Source of the DNA: an uncultured Poribacteria bacterium | Lineage (GTDB): Bacteria; Poribacteria; WGA-4E; PCPOR2b | Length of the DNA: 64,000 bases | Assembly (NCBI GenBank): GCA_958296125.1 | Contig: OY282444.1 | Location: forward strand, 2,947,623-3,011,622 | Direction of reading: 5' to 3' | Shown: in pieces, positions 25,970 to 34,725 of the stretch | Numbering within the stretch: position 1 is the stretch's first letter | How the letters are laid out: each line of letters opens with the position of its first letter | Program-made: the position numbers and the translations under genes | Notes under the pieces: generated by a model | What the model was told of the DNA's origin: nothing | Seen by the model: the letters and a program-made list of their open reading frames with translations, nothing else | Databases searched by the model: none

Positions 25970-28246
25970 TTACGGATTCCACCAATAAGTCATCTTTCCG
26001 ACAAATGTGGATTCCTCCAGCTTGGCTCTTGAGCCGCTGCTATCATAAATCTGGTTGAAGACGAGGAAGAAATCGCTGCCGGGACGATAGATGTAGTTGA
26101 GCAAAAAGTTGGTGGAAATTACACCGCTATCGCCGTTCCATTGGGCAAATAGTTTGGTAAAGAATCTTGTGGAAAAGGAATAACTCATACGTGCACCGAA
26201 AATGCTTGCATTGAATGAACCCGCCGGAAGGGTAACCCGATTAAATTGGTAACGAGGCTCAAGACTAAAGTGCCCATTTGGTTTGAAATCCGGTCCGACA
26301 TCAAAACTGAATCTTTCTCCATCGAAGAAGTCTCCAAAATTTGTGCCTAACTGGATGGAAACCGTTTTCGTATCGTCGGTGTTAATCGAAGCCCTGAAGG
26401 AATTGAAATGATATTCGCCAACCGGAATCGTGATATCATCTCGAATTTCAAAATCCTCACTAAGGTGTTCAAAGGTTCGTTGCGCCTGAAAACCGAACCA
26501 GCCCCCGCCCTCAAGTTCAAACCAGTTCACGTATGTAAACTCTCGGGTAGCTAATTCATTATCTCGATTGAGGATGAAGTCAAATTCCGGGCCCGCCCAG
26601 ATTTGACGAATTCCAAATTTACCGAGCACGGGCGTAAAGCGAACTTCACCGCGGAGGCGGCGGACATCCTGCCGCCGGACGAATCCGACTTCGGGGTGAA
26701 AGTTCTCGCCGATATCTATGTATGAACCCGCCAGCCGTAAATTCTCATTCCGCCAATTGCCCCCAAGGTACCAAGCGTCCCTCTGCTCCGACACGCCATC
26801 TTCAAATGTGCGAGCCCAGAGCCCCCGTAGGTTGATATTATCAGAAGGGCGGTACGCGATATCAAATCCACCAGCTCGGTTGTATGTGTCAGCATTTTGC
26901 TTATTGATGGCAATCAGTCCGACACTGGAACCGCTGAAGAAATCTCGCCTCATGCGCAGCACCGAGTAGTTTGTGCGCGGCTCATCAACGATGTCATCCG
27001 GATCGGTGACGGAGGTGTCGGTGTGAAATTTGTCTGTAAACACATTTAACAGACCGATGCCGTAAGGTCCCACTTTGCCGGTAATCTTGCCTCCGGTAAT
27101 AATCGGGATAGCATGCCCTTCCGCAAGGCCGATGCGGCGGCTGTAAAAGAGGAGCAATGGAGGCGGCCGACGGAAACTGGTGCGTGGAATACCGAAATCA
27201 AACAGGCCCGCCCCTTCTAAGAAGAACGGACGCTTCTCCGGGAAAAATAGGCTGAAGCGGGTTAAGTTGACCTGCTCCTCATCGGCTTCGACTTGCGCGA
27301 AATCGGTGTTGAAGGTCAGATCGGCGGTAAGATTTGAGGTAAGTCCATACTTGACATCAAGACCGAGCTCAAACTCTCCATCCGTATCATCATCTGCTTC
27401 GGTTCGACTCACCCCCGGCAAAACGTAAGGCAACAACTCCAGATTCCGAGAGGGCGCAATTCCTTCCAAACCCACCAAGCGACCGAGGTTGGCGGTGCGA
27501 TATCTGGCTCGCCATCCATGCGCTCTAGAGACCGGTGTCCACATCCCCTCCTCTTGGTTTCGCATGAGGCTCCGTCCCAAATTCAGTCCCCATGTCATCG
27601 CGTTGCTCCGATTGAAACGGAGTTGGCTGAAGGGAATGCCAATCTCCGCTGTCCAGTATTTCTCATTGGTCTTTGCGCGACAGGCCCAAACTGCATCCCA
27701 GTTTTCGTTCCGACTGTCTCCGTTATCCATTATAGCGACATCTTCCATCGCTCCCAACGGATTGACACGGAAGAAAAACCCGCTCCGCCGATCGTCATAA
27801 GTATCCAAAAGCACGAAGACGCTGTCGTTGTCCCATAGATTTCCATCGCGGCGCATCTCGTTGGCAGCAATCTTGGAAATGTCCGAGTCAAAACAGGTGA
27901 AACCAAAATAGATGTTTTTCTCATCATAAAGAATGCGGACATCTGTTGTCTCTGTCATCGGTTGACCCTCGTCGGGTTCCATTTGGACAAACTGACGGAG
28001 GCGTTTTGCGTTTTGCCAATCAGGTTCAGTGAGATCACCGTCGATCTCGATGGCTTGAAAGGTCCGATATGCCTCTGCTTTGTACTCTATAGGGTCGGGC
28101 TCCGCATTCACAATCAACGGAAACAACAAACAACAAATAGTCAAACAAATTGCTTTGAACCCCGGTCCCATCGGGGGGAACAATCCCCCGTTTTGAAGGA
28201 TTCCACACGGTGGAAGTTGATGCCGAAAACTAAAATGATAAGTCAT
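25970..28246 (-). CDS. DUF5916/CBM9-like outer-membrane protein, paralogue 1
   Basis: 758 residues. The N-terminus is hydrophobic (ICLTICCLLFPLIVNA), behind AGGAGAAAGCT and ATG 28246. Residues about 50-230 form a family-9 carbohydrate-binding-like domain (IEIDGDLTEPDWQNA, VRILYDEKNIYFGFTCFD, WTAEIGIPFSQLRF). The remainder is a DUF5916-type beta-barrel, with FSLFFPEKRPFFLEG and FGIPRTSFRRPPPLLLFYSR, ending in aromatic strands with the C-terminal WWNP. Outer-membrane location and carbohydrate handling are inferred from the family. Two intact paralogues and one collapsed copy follow between 32301 and 37319, with identical core motifs. Confidence 0.85.
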   Translation of the reverse strand: MTYHFSFRHQLPPCGILQNGGLFPPMGPGFKAICLTICCLLFPLIVNAEPDPIEYKAEAYRTFQAIEIDGDLTEPDWQNAKRLRQFVQMEPDEGQPMTETTDVRILYDEKNIYFGFTCFDSDISKIAANEMRRDGNLWDNDSVFVLLDTYDDRRSGFFFRVNPLGAMEDVAIMDNGDSRNENWDAVWACRAKTNEKYWTAEIGIPFSQLRFNRSNAMTWGLNLGRSLMRNQEEGMWTPVSRAHGWRARYRTANLGRLVGLEGIAPSRNLELLPYVLPGVSRTEADDDTDGEFELGLDVKYGLTSNLTADLTFNTDFAQVEADEEQVNLTRFSLFFPEKRPFFLEGAGLFDFGIPRTSFRRPPPLLLFYSRRIGLAEGHAIPIITGGKITGKVGPYGIGLLNVFTDKFHTDTSVTDPDDIVDEPRTNYSVLRMRRDFFSGSSVGLIAINKQNADTYNRAGGFDIAYRPSDNINLRGLWARTFEDGVSEQRDAWYLGGNWRNENLRLAGSYIDIGENFHPEVGFVRRQDVRRLRGEVRFTPVLGKFGIRQIWAGPEFDFILNRDNELATREFTYVNWFELEGGGWFGFQAQRTFEHLSEDFEIRDDITIPVGEYHFNSFRASINTDDTKTVSIQLGTNFGDFFDGERFSFDVGPDFKPNGHFSLEPRYQFNRVTLPAGSFNASIFGARMSYSFSTRFFTKLFAQWNGDSGVISTNFLLNYIYRPGSDFFLVFNQIYDSSGSRAKLEESTFVGKMTYWWNP

Positions 28247-28370
28247 AGCTTTCTCCTGTGATGAGTGTCTAAATTTCGGACAAAACGTTCCAAGTGGGCG
28301 TTAGGTTGCTTTGAAGCCCGATCTCATTGAGGGAGTAGACTAGCAACCGATTTTTGAACCCCTCACCAAC

Positions 28371-28946
28371 CTACAGATGTCGCTGAATCTGATTAAAACT
28401 GTGCGAATCGAGTCTGTGATAGTCAGGAATATCGTATCGATTGCCACGGACATCTGTTACAAGCAGTCGCGCAGGTGGAACCTGCTTAACGTTCTGATGA
28501 AGTCCCTGCACAGAGAAAGTGACCCGGCCGCGCGATGTCTCGACCTCCCAGTCATGGATGCCGAATCGCTCCTTGACGCGGTGAATCTTCTGAATGACAG
28601 GTGTAAAGTATCGCTTATCAAGCTCCTCACGAAGGATTTTGAGGCTTTCGGAATCGAGTCGTGAGGGGTATTCGATGATACCGATTTCCACCTCCTCCCC
28701 AACCCCAAGCGAGATGTAGCGATCGGGATCGCTCAACGGGAGAATGCGGCGCGCTGTCACGCGAGTATAGCAGACTTCCTCTAAGATTTCCAGACGGAGA
28801 GCACCCATTGGCGACCGAAACAGACGTATCTGCTCCGGGTCCAAATATCTCGGCGTGAAATCATTGTCGTTAAGCGTGACTGGAAGTGGTGGACCCGACT
28901 CCAAAGCGGTGATATCTTTAGACATCTTTTCTTTTTTCGTGTTCAT
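28371..28946 (-). CDS. DUF1854 protein paired with the ABC transporter
   Basis: 191 residues with DUF1854 features: PRYLDPEQIRLFRSPMGALR, the central RRILPLSDPDRYISLG and VKERFGIHDWEVETSRGRV, ending PPARLLVTDVRGNRYDIP. The ATG at 28946 lies two bases after the stop of the ABC transporter gene, so they are surely co-translated. In sequenced genomes DUF1854 proteins accompany such transporters, including ones annotated as cyanophycin-metabolism associated. No cyanophycin synthetase is in this window. Function is unknown; a cytoplasmic accessory subunit is likely. Confidence 0.85.
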   Translation of the reverse strand: MNTKKEKMSKDITALESGPPLPVTLNDNDFTPRYLDPEQIRLFRSPMGALRLEILEEVCYTRVTARRILPLSDPDRYISLGVGEEVEIGIIEYPSRLDSESLKILREELDKRYFTPVIQKIHRVKERFGIHDWEVETSRGRVTFSVQGLHQNVKQVPPARLLVTDVRGNRYDIPDYHRLDSHSFNQIQRHL

Positions 28947-28948
28947 GT

Positions 28949-31258
28949 TTACCCCTCGACCACCTGCGCTGCTGAGCGAATCTCGGAAGCTTGTCGTTGT
29001 GTCTCAACGAGGTTGTAGTAAATTCCCTTCTTCTCCATCAATTCTTCATGGGACCCGCATTCAACACCTCGTCCCTTATCTATGACGAAAAGGCGATCCG
29101 CATTCCGCAGCGTGGAGAGCCGATGGGCAATGGCAAAAGTGGTTCGGTTCTGGACAAGTCGGTCAATCGCCTGCTGGATTTTGCGTTCTGTCTGAACATC
29201 CACCGACGAGGTCGCTTCATCAAGAATCAGGATGCGTGGATTGTGTAGGATTGCCCGTGCAATTGATATGCGTTGTCGTTCCCCGCCGGACAGTCTGCCC
29301 CCTCGCTCGCCAACTTCCGTATCATATCCATCGGGAAATTTCACGATGAATTCGTGGGCGTTGGCAGCTTTCGCGGCGGCAATGACCGTCTCCATCCCCG
29401 CCCCCGGCTTTGCGTAGGAGATGTTCTCCGCAATCGTTCCGTTGAAAAGGTACGGTTCTTGGAGCACCACGCCAATCTGCTGCCGCAGGTCTTCAAGGCG
29501 AATGTCCGTTATCTCGACACCATCAATAGTCATACTCCCCGAATCCGGTGTATAAAACCGGCAGATGAGGTTAATCAGTGTGGATTTGCCCGCGCCGGAA
29601 TGCCCAACTAAGCCAATCATCTCGCCCGGCTTGACGTGGAGGTTGATGTCTCGGAGGACAGGCTTGTGCGGATCATAGCCGAAGGTCATATTGTGAAATT
29701 TGACCTCTCCCTTGAGTTCCGAGGTCGAGACAAGGGTACTGTCATCTAGCTGCTCTGGCTCGGAGTCAATGACTTCAAAAATCCGTTCCGCTGCGGTCAT
29801 CGCCCGCGATGCCCAGTTAATCATTGGGCTCAGATGCCGTAACGGACCGTAGAACATTGCGAGGAAACTGTGAAACGCCATCAACGTACCGAATGTCATA
29901 TCACCCGTGATGACCTGCAGACCACCGGTATACCAGACGATAAGCGTCCCTAACTGAACAGAAAACCCTAGCAGCGGATAATAGGTTGCCCAGACCTTCT
30001 CGGCAACCGTATCGTAATTCCGGGCATCTTCGTTCGTAAAGGAAAACCGTCCGACCTCACTCTTCTGCTGACCGAACGCCCGAACAACGCGGATACCGGA
30101 GACCGAGTCGTTTACAATGTCGTACAGCTTCGATCGTCGCCGCCACGCCCGATGCCAGAGCCCACGAACCTTCTTCCAGAACCATCTCGCGCCGAGGACA
30201 ATCAGCGGAATTGGAATGAGGATAAAGCACGCCAATCGCCAGTTCATCGAGAACAGAAAGGCACCAATTCCAAAAAGCATCAACAGGTCAATAATGAGGA
30301 ATTGAAGCCCATCCAGCAGAAACCACTGTAGGCGCGTACTATCCTCTGTGATGTGGGAGATGACGGTCCCAGTCTTGCGCCTATCGAAGAATCGCAGGGA
30401 AAGCCCGTGCAACCGCTCATAAATCTGACCACGGATGTCCGCTGTCATGCGGAAGGTCAACCATGCGGCCAAACGCCCACGAAAAATGTCGAGGACATGG
30501 GTGAGGATATGGGCTACCACGAGACAACCGATGGCAATCGTCAACGCAAGTGTCGCTGTCTCAAGCGACCGGAAGATTCGACCTAACGCTGTTTGTCCGG
30601 TACTCTGCGCCGCTACGAGGTCTTCGTTTAACTTTAACACATCGTCAATGAGGAGGCGTGTAAAATAGGGAGGCACGAGCGAAATTAGTGTCGAGATAAG
30701 CATGAGCAACGCCACCCCGGTCGCCCGCGCCTTATGCGGCTTGAGATAAGAGAGAACGCGCAACATGACACGATGCTTTTTGGTGCACGCCGGGCACGGT
30801 AAAAACGCATCGGGCAGCGGCAAGCCACATGCCTTGCAGAATTTCTGATCTTCTTCGTAGTCCCATATTGGGGCCTCGTCGCGTTTCCCTTGACGGTGCT
30901 CGATTTCTTCACTGAGAAATTTTGCTATATACCCGAACTTCGGCATCAGTCCGTTTGAGTAACGAATGAGATCGAGAGCATCTCCCATCATCTCCAGAAC
31001 GAGAATCCCCCCGTCAACAACCGCCTCTGAACGCATCTCTATCACTTCGTTATATGGCACACGATGGAGAACAGCACCTTCTGCATTGAATGCCAAGATT
31101 TCTGTTTCGGTTAGGACGAACCAGCTTTCACCGAACAGACCGTCTGGATTGAGATCGCTCCGTGCGGCGAACCGTACCTCTTCTGCAGGAATGTCCGCCG
31201 CCCTTAAAGCTGTTTCCATTGAGTTAGGTAATGTATCTAACATCTCTTGATGTGCCAA
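28949..31258 (-). CDS. ABC exporter (fused permease/ATPase) with N-terminal zinc-ribbon region
   Basis: 769 residues. The first ~165 contain a regulatory-looking region and a cysteine cluster CKACGLPL...CPACTKKH. Six transmembrane helices follow (about 175-450). The nucleotide-binding domain has Walker A GHSGAGKS, Q-loop VLQEPYLF, signature LSGGERQR, Walker B ILILDEATS and the switch histidine in IAHRLS. All catalytic features are present, so it should hydrolyse ATP, probably as a homodimer. The substrate is unknown. It pairs with the DUF1854 gene immediately downstream. The start at TTG 31258 is uncertain; ATG 31243 is an alternative, and AGGAG lies 12 bases before the TTG. Confidence 0.9.
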   Translation of the reverse strand: MAHQEMLDTLPNSMETALRAADIPAEEVRFAARSDLNPDGLFGESWFVLTETEILAFNAEGAVLHRVPYNEVIEMRSEAVVDGGILVLEMMGDALDLIRYSNGLMPKFGYIAKFLSEEIEHRQGKRDEAPIWDYEEDQKFCKACGLPLPDAFLPCPACTKKHRVMLRVLSYLKPHKARATGVALLMLISTLISLVPPYFTRLLIDDVLKLNEDLVAAQSTGQTALGRIFRSLETATLALTIAIGCLVVAHILTHVLDIFRGRLAAWLTFRMTADIRGQIYERLHGLSLRFFDRRKTGTVISHITEDSTRLQWFLLDGLQFLIIDLLMLFGIGAFLFSMNWRLACFILIPIPLIVLGARWFWKKVRGLWHRAWRRRSKLYDIVNDSVSGIRVVRAFGQQKSEVGRFSFTNEDARNYDTVAEKVWATYYPLLGFSVQLGTLIVWYTGGLQVITGDMTFGTLMAFHSFLAMFYGPLRHLSPMINWASRAMTAAERIFEVIDSEPEQLDDSTLVSTSELKGEVKFHNMTFGYDPHKPVLRDINLHVKPGEMIGLVGHSGAGKSTLINLICRFYTPDSGSMTIDGVEITDIRLEDLRQQIGVVLQEPYLFNGTIAENISYAKPGAGMETVIAAAKAANAHEFIVKFPDGYDTEVGERGGRLSGGERQRISIARAILHNPRILILDEATSSVDVQTERKIQQAIDRLVQNRTTFAIAHRLSTLRNADRLFVIDKGRGVECGSHEELMEKKGIYYNLVETQRQASEIRSAAQVVEG

Positions 31259-31317
31259 TGGTATTAATTTCTCCTACGGGTGGATTTGTGGCTGATAAGC
31301 AAAAGAAAACCAAGCTC

Positions 31318-32253
31318 TCAGGCCGCTTTCGGCATGTGAACGACGAGCCCGCTGAACAACCTCGGATAATCGGCTACCTTTCGCCAATTTAGCCCCCAGT
31401 CATCGGTCTGGTATAGAGCGGTGTCGTCCACGACAACCAGCGCATTCGCCCCACCAACGATAATAATCTGAAAGGTGTCAATATTTTCACCGATATGTTC
31501 CGGCAGACCATTGACCAACGTCCAGTTTGCGCCTGCGTCATCACTTCGGTAAAGTTGGGCATCTACTCTGCTGTGGGGACCTCGTGATGTGGAAACCAGA
31601 TAGACATCGCGTTCAGGAAAGCAGGCACACGCCCGTTGATAATAGTAGGGCATGTCACTCCGCTGGTGTGCAAACGTATCGCCATAATCTCGGCTGAGAT
31701 AGAACCCTCTAGCGGTCGCGGCGAAAACGGTCGCTGGATCGGATGGGTGTGTAGAGACCTGATGCACATCCATCTCTAACCCTTCCCGAAGATTTGCCCA
31801 CGTCTTCCCACCATCGCGCGAGCGAACAATCCAGCCGACATGAATGTTGGCGTAGATAGTTCCATCCGTGGAAACCGCCAGAGAACGTACATCCGGAGGC
31901 CCACCCCACGGTGTCTTCCAGAGCCTGCGCTCTGGCACCGCGTCAAAACTGTCGATAAAATTCAACTCACCATCGTCGACCCATGCGAGGCGGGCACGCT
32001 CCGTGCCCACGAGTAGCCGATCATCGGATGTCCAGCAAACGCAGTTCAGGGTGAGGTCCGTTGATACCTGCTGATCCCACGTCCCCGAAGCATACGTCCA
32101 CACCTCATGGTCGTTGACGATGATGGATAGCCGATCTCGTCCCACATCCCCCGCAATGACCGATGCAGATTGAAATGGGACATCGTAGATTGGTTCGCCG
32201 TTGAAGTCTAAGATGCCCTCTTCTGAGAGTAACCAAACTGTCTCTTGGCTCAT
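31318..32253 (-). CDS. BNR/Asp-box-type beta-propeller protein
   Basis: 311 residues from ATG 32253, preceded by AAAGGAG. No signal peptide is apparent. Asp-box-like segments recur: SRDGGKTWANLREG, SRDYGDTFAHQ, SDDAGANWTLVNG and TDDWGLNWRKVAD, as in sialidase-fold or YVTN-like propellers. No sialidase catalytic residues are evident. The sequence resembles the WD40/YVTN-like proteins abundant in Poribacteria. Function is unknown; it may act in the cytoplasm or leave by a non-Sec route. It starts just after the stop of the second DUF5916 gene. Confidence 0.65.
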   Translation of the reverse strand: MSQETVWLLSEEGILDFNGEPIYDVPFQSASVIAGDVGRDRLSIIVNDHEVWTYASGTWDQQVSTDLTLNCVCWTSDDRLLVGTERARLAWVDDGELNFIDSFDAVPERRLWKTPWGGPPDVRSLAVSTDGTIYANIHVGWIVRSRDGGKTWANLREGLEMDVHQVSTHPSDPATVFAATARGFYLSRDYGDTFAHQRSDMPYYYQRACACFPERDVYLVSTSRGPHSRVDAQLYRSDDAGANWTLVNGLPEHIGENIDTFQIIIVGGANALVVVDDTALYQTDDWGLNWRKVADYPRLFSGLVVHMPKAA

Positions 32254-32300
32254 GGGAAATGCTCCTTTCTCGAAATACGTTAGTTCATTAATGTACCAAT

Positions 32301-34550
32301 TTACGGATTCCACCAATACGTTAGCTTTCCAACAAGTGTGGATTCCTCAAGATTGACGCTCCCGCCGTTACTGTCATAAGTTTGGTTGAAAACGAGGAAG
32401 AAATCGCTGCCGGGACGATAGATGTAGTTGATCAGAAAATTGGTGGAAATCACTTCATCGTTGCTGTTCCACTGGGCAAACAATTTCGCAAAGAGTTGAG
32501 TCGAGAAGGAATAGGCGAAACGTCCTCCGAACACATTTACATTGAAGGGTTCTTCCCCGGGGAGGGTCACCCGGTTAAACTGATATTGGGATTCGAGGGC
32601 GAAACGCCCGCTCGGTTTGAAGGTTGCCTCGATATCAAAACCCCGTCTGTTACCGTTGAAGAACTCACCAACATTCACGTCGAATTCCCCGGCAAGCATT
32701 TTACTTTCATCGGTTTGAATCCCTGCCCTAGCAGATGTAAAATTATATTCACCGATGGGTATGATAACATCATCTCGGACCTCGAAATCCTCGTCGAGGT
32801 ATTCAGAATTTTGCCGAATTTCAAATTGTAGGCGACCGCCGGCTTCCAGTTCAAACCAGTTACTGAAACGGAGGGCGCGGGTTTCCAAGTCACCGTTCCG
32901 ATTGAGGACGAGGTCGAATTCCGGTCCCATCCAGATGCGGCGAATGCCAAATTTTCTGGGCCAAGGAGTAAAACGCATGTCACCCCGGATTTGGCGCACC
33001 CCCTTCCGCCGGATGAATCCAACTTCGGGGTTGAAGTGCTCACCGATGTCGGTGTATGAACTGCTCAGTCGAAACCGGTCATTCCGCCACCTGCTGCCGA
33101 TATACCACGCATTGCCCCCCCCATCTGCCTCCTCCGAATCAGAGATATGCGCCCACAGTCCATGTACATCAAAATTGTCTACCGGACGGTATGCGAAGTC
33201 GAATCCACCGGCGCGATTGTAGGCATCCCCATCTTGCTTATTGATACCGATTAACCCGATGCGTGAGCCACTGAAAAGGTCCCGCGTCAACCTTAGCACG
33301 GAGTAATTAGTGCGCGCTACATCAATAGGGTCGTCCAGATCCGTTTCATCGTGAAATTCATCCGTCAACACATTCAGCAAACCGATGCCGTAGGGTCCCA
33401 TTTTGCCGGTGATCTTGCCACCTGTGATAATCGGGATGGCACGCCCTTCCTCAAGACCGATGCGGCGGCTATAAAACAGAAGCAGTGGAGGCGGCCGACG
33501 GAAGCTGGTGCGTGGAATGCCGAAATCAAACAGCCCGGCACCTTCTAAGAAGAAGGGACGCTTCTCCGGGAAAAACAGGCTAAAGCGGGTTAAGTTGACC
33601 TGCTCCTCATCGGCTTCGACTTGCGCGAAATCGGTGTTGAAGGTCAGATCAGCGGTGAGATTGGAATTGATACCGTACTTGAGGTCCAAGCCAAAGTCCA
33701 ATACCCCATCGGTGTCATTATCTGCTTCGGTCCGACTCATCCCCGGCAAAATATAAGGCAGCAGTTCCAGATGCCGAGACGGGGCAATCCCCTCTAAACC
33801 AACGAGGTTGCCGAGATTACTCATGCGGTATTTTGCCATCCCCCCATACCTCCTGGGAACCGGCACCCATATCGACTCCTCATTGTTCCTACGGACTGCC
33901 CGTCCCACATTCATCCCCCAAGCCATCTGATCGCTCTTATCGAAACGGAGTTGGCTGAACGGAATGCCGAGCTCGGCGGTCCAGTGGTCACCATTAATCT
34001 TTGTCCGACATGCCACAACCGCATCCCAACTCCGATTCAAGCTGTCTCCACCGTTTGTTATGGCTCTGTCTTGTAGGGCCCCCAATGGGTTGATACGAAA
34101 GGCAAATCCGCTGCGTTTGTCATTATAGGTGTCCAAAATTAGAAAGACGTTGTCGTTTTCATGTAGGTCTCGTGCGTCACGACGCATTTCGTTGGCAACC
34201 AGCTTGGACATCTGTGAGTCAAAACAGGTAAAACCGAAGTAGATGTTTTTGTCATCGTACAGGATGCGGACTTCCGTCGGTTCGCTTATAGACTCGCCTT
34301 CATCAGGCTCAATTTGGAAAAATTGATTAATCGGACTCGCGGACTGCCAGTCAGATTCATTGAAATCGCCATCAATTTCAATACTTTGAAATGTTCGATA
34401 TGCCTCAATCTTGTACTCTATCGGACCGGGGTTGGCGCGCACAGTGAGCGGAAATAACAGACAGCAGATAGCCGAGAGAAAAAAACACCTTCTGAATCGC
34501 AGAATACTACTACTTGAAAACTGATGCCAAAAACTGATGTGATAAATCAC
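32301..34550 (-). CDS. DUF5916/CBM9-like outer-membrane protein, paralogue 2
   Basis: 749 residues, GTG start at 34550 behind AAAGGAG. The architecture is as in paralogue 1: signal region (FFLSAICCLLFPLTVRA), CBM9-like segment (IEIDGDFNESDWQSA) and barrel. The stretch from NLTADLTFNTDFAQVEADEE through SLFFPEKRPFFLEGAGLF to SFRRPPPLLLFYSRRIGL is identical to the other copies at protein level and nearly so in DNA. The outer parts diverge, e.g. EPFNVNVFGGRFAYSF. Near-identical cores with divergent flanks suggest gene conversion. It is probably an outer-membrane barrel; the substrate is unknown. Confidence 0.85.
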   Translation of the reverse strand: MIYHISFWHQFSSSSILRFRRCFFLSAICCLLFPLTVRANPGPIEYKIEAYRTFQSIEIDGDFNESDWQSASPINQFFQIEPDEGESISEPTEVRILYDDKNIYFGFTCFDSQMSKLVANEMRRDARDLHENDNVFLILDTYNDKRSGFAFRINPLGALQDRAITNGGDSLNRSWDAVVACRTKINGDHWTAELGIPFSQLRFDKSDQMAWGMNVGRAVRRNNEESIWVPVPRRYGGMAKYRMSNLGNLVGLEGIAPSRHLELLPYILPGMSRTEADNDTDGVLDFGLDLKYGINSNLTADLTFNTDFAQVEADEEQVNLTRFSLFFPEKRPFFLEGAGLFDFGIPRTSFRRPPPLLLFYSRRIGLEEGRAIPIITGGKITGKMGPYGIGLLNVLTDEFHDETDLDDPIDVARTNYSVLRLTRDLFSGSRIGLIGINKQDGDAYNRAGGFDFAYRPVDNFDVHGLWAHISDSEEADGGGNAWYIGSRWRNDRFRLSSSYTDIGEHFNPEVGFIRRKGVRQIRGDMRFTPWPRKFGIRRIWMGPEFDLVLNRNGDLETRALRFSNWFELEAGGRLQFEIRQNSEYLDEDFEVRDDVIIPIGEYNFTSARAGIQTDESKMLAGEFDVNVGEFFNGNRRGFDIEATFKPSGRFALESQYQFNRVTLPGEEPFNVNVFGGRFAYSFSTQLFAKLFAQWNSNDEVISTNFLINYIYRPGSDFFLVFNQTYDSNGGSVNLEESTLVGKLTYWWNP

Positions 34551-34725
34551 AAACTGTCTCCTTTCAACATGGCTCTAGAATTGATTCTACTGAACAAGTC
34601 CTGACGTTGTTTGCTTGCTCGGAAGCATTACAACATCGGGTAAGGGATTTGTTACCATTCTGAGTATATCAGTCGTCTGAAGCCGCTTAATCGGGACATG
34701 GCGTACTGATTATACGTTTCACGAG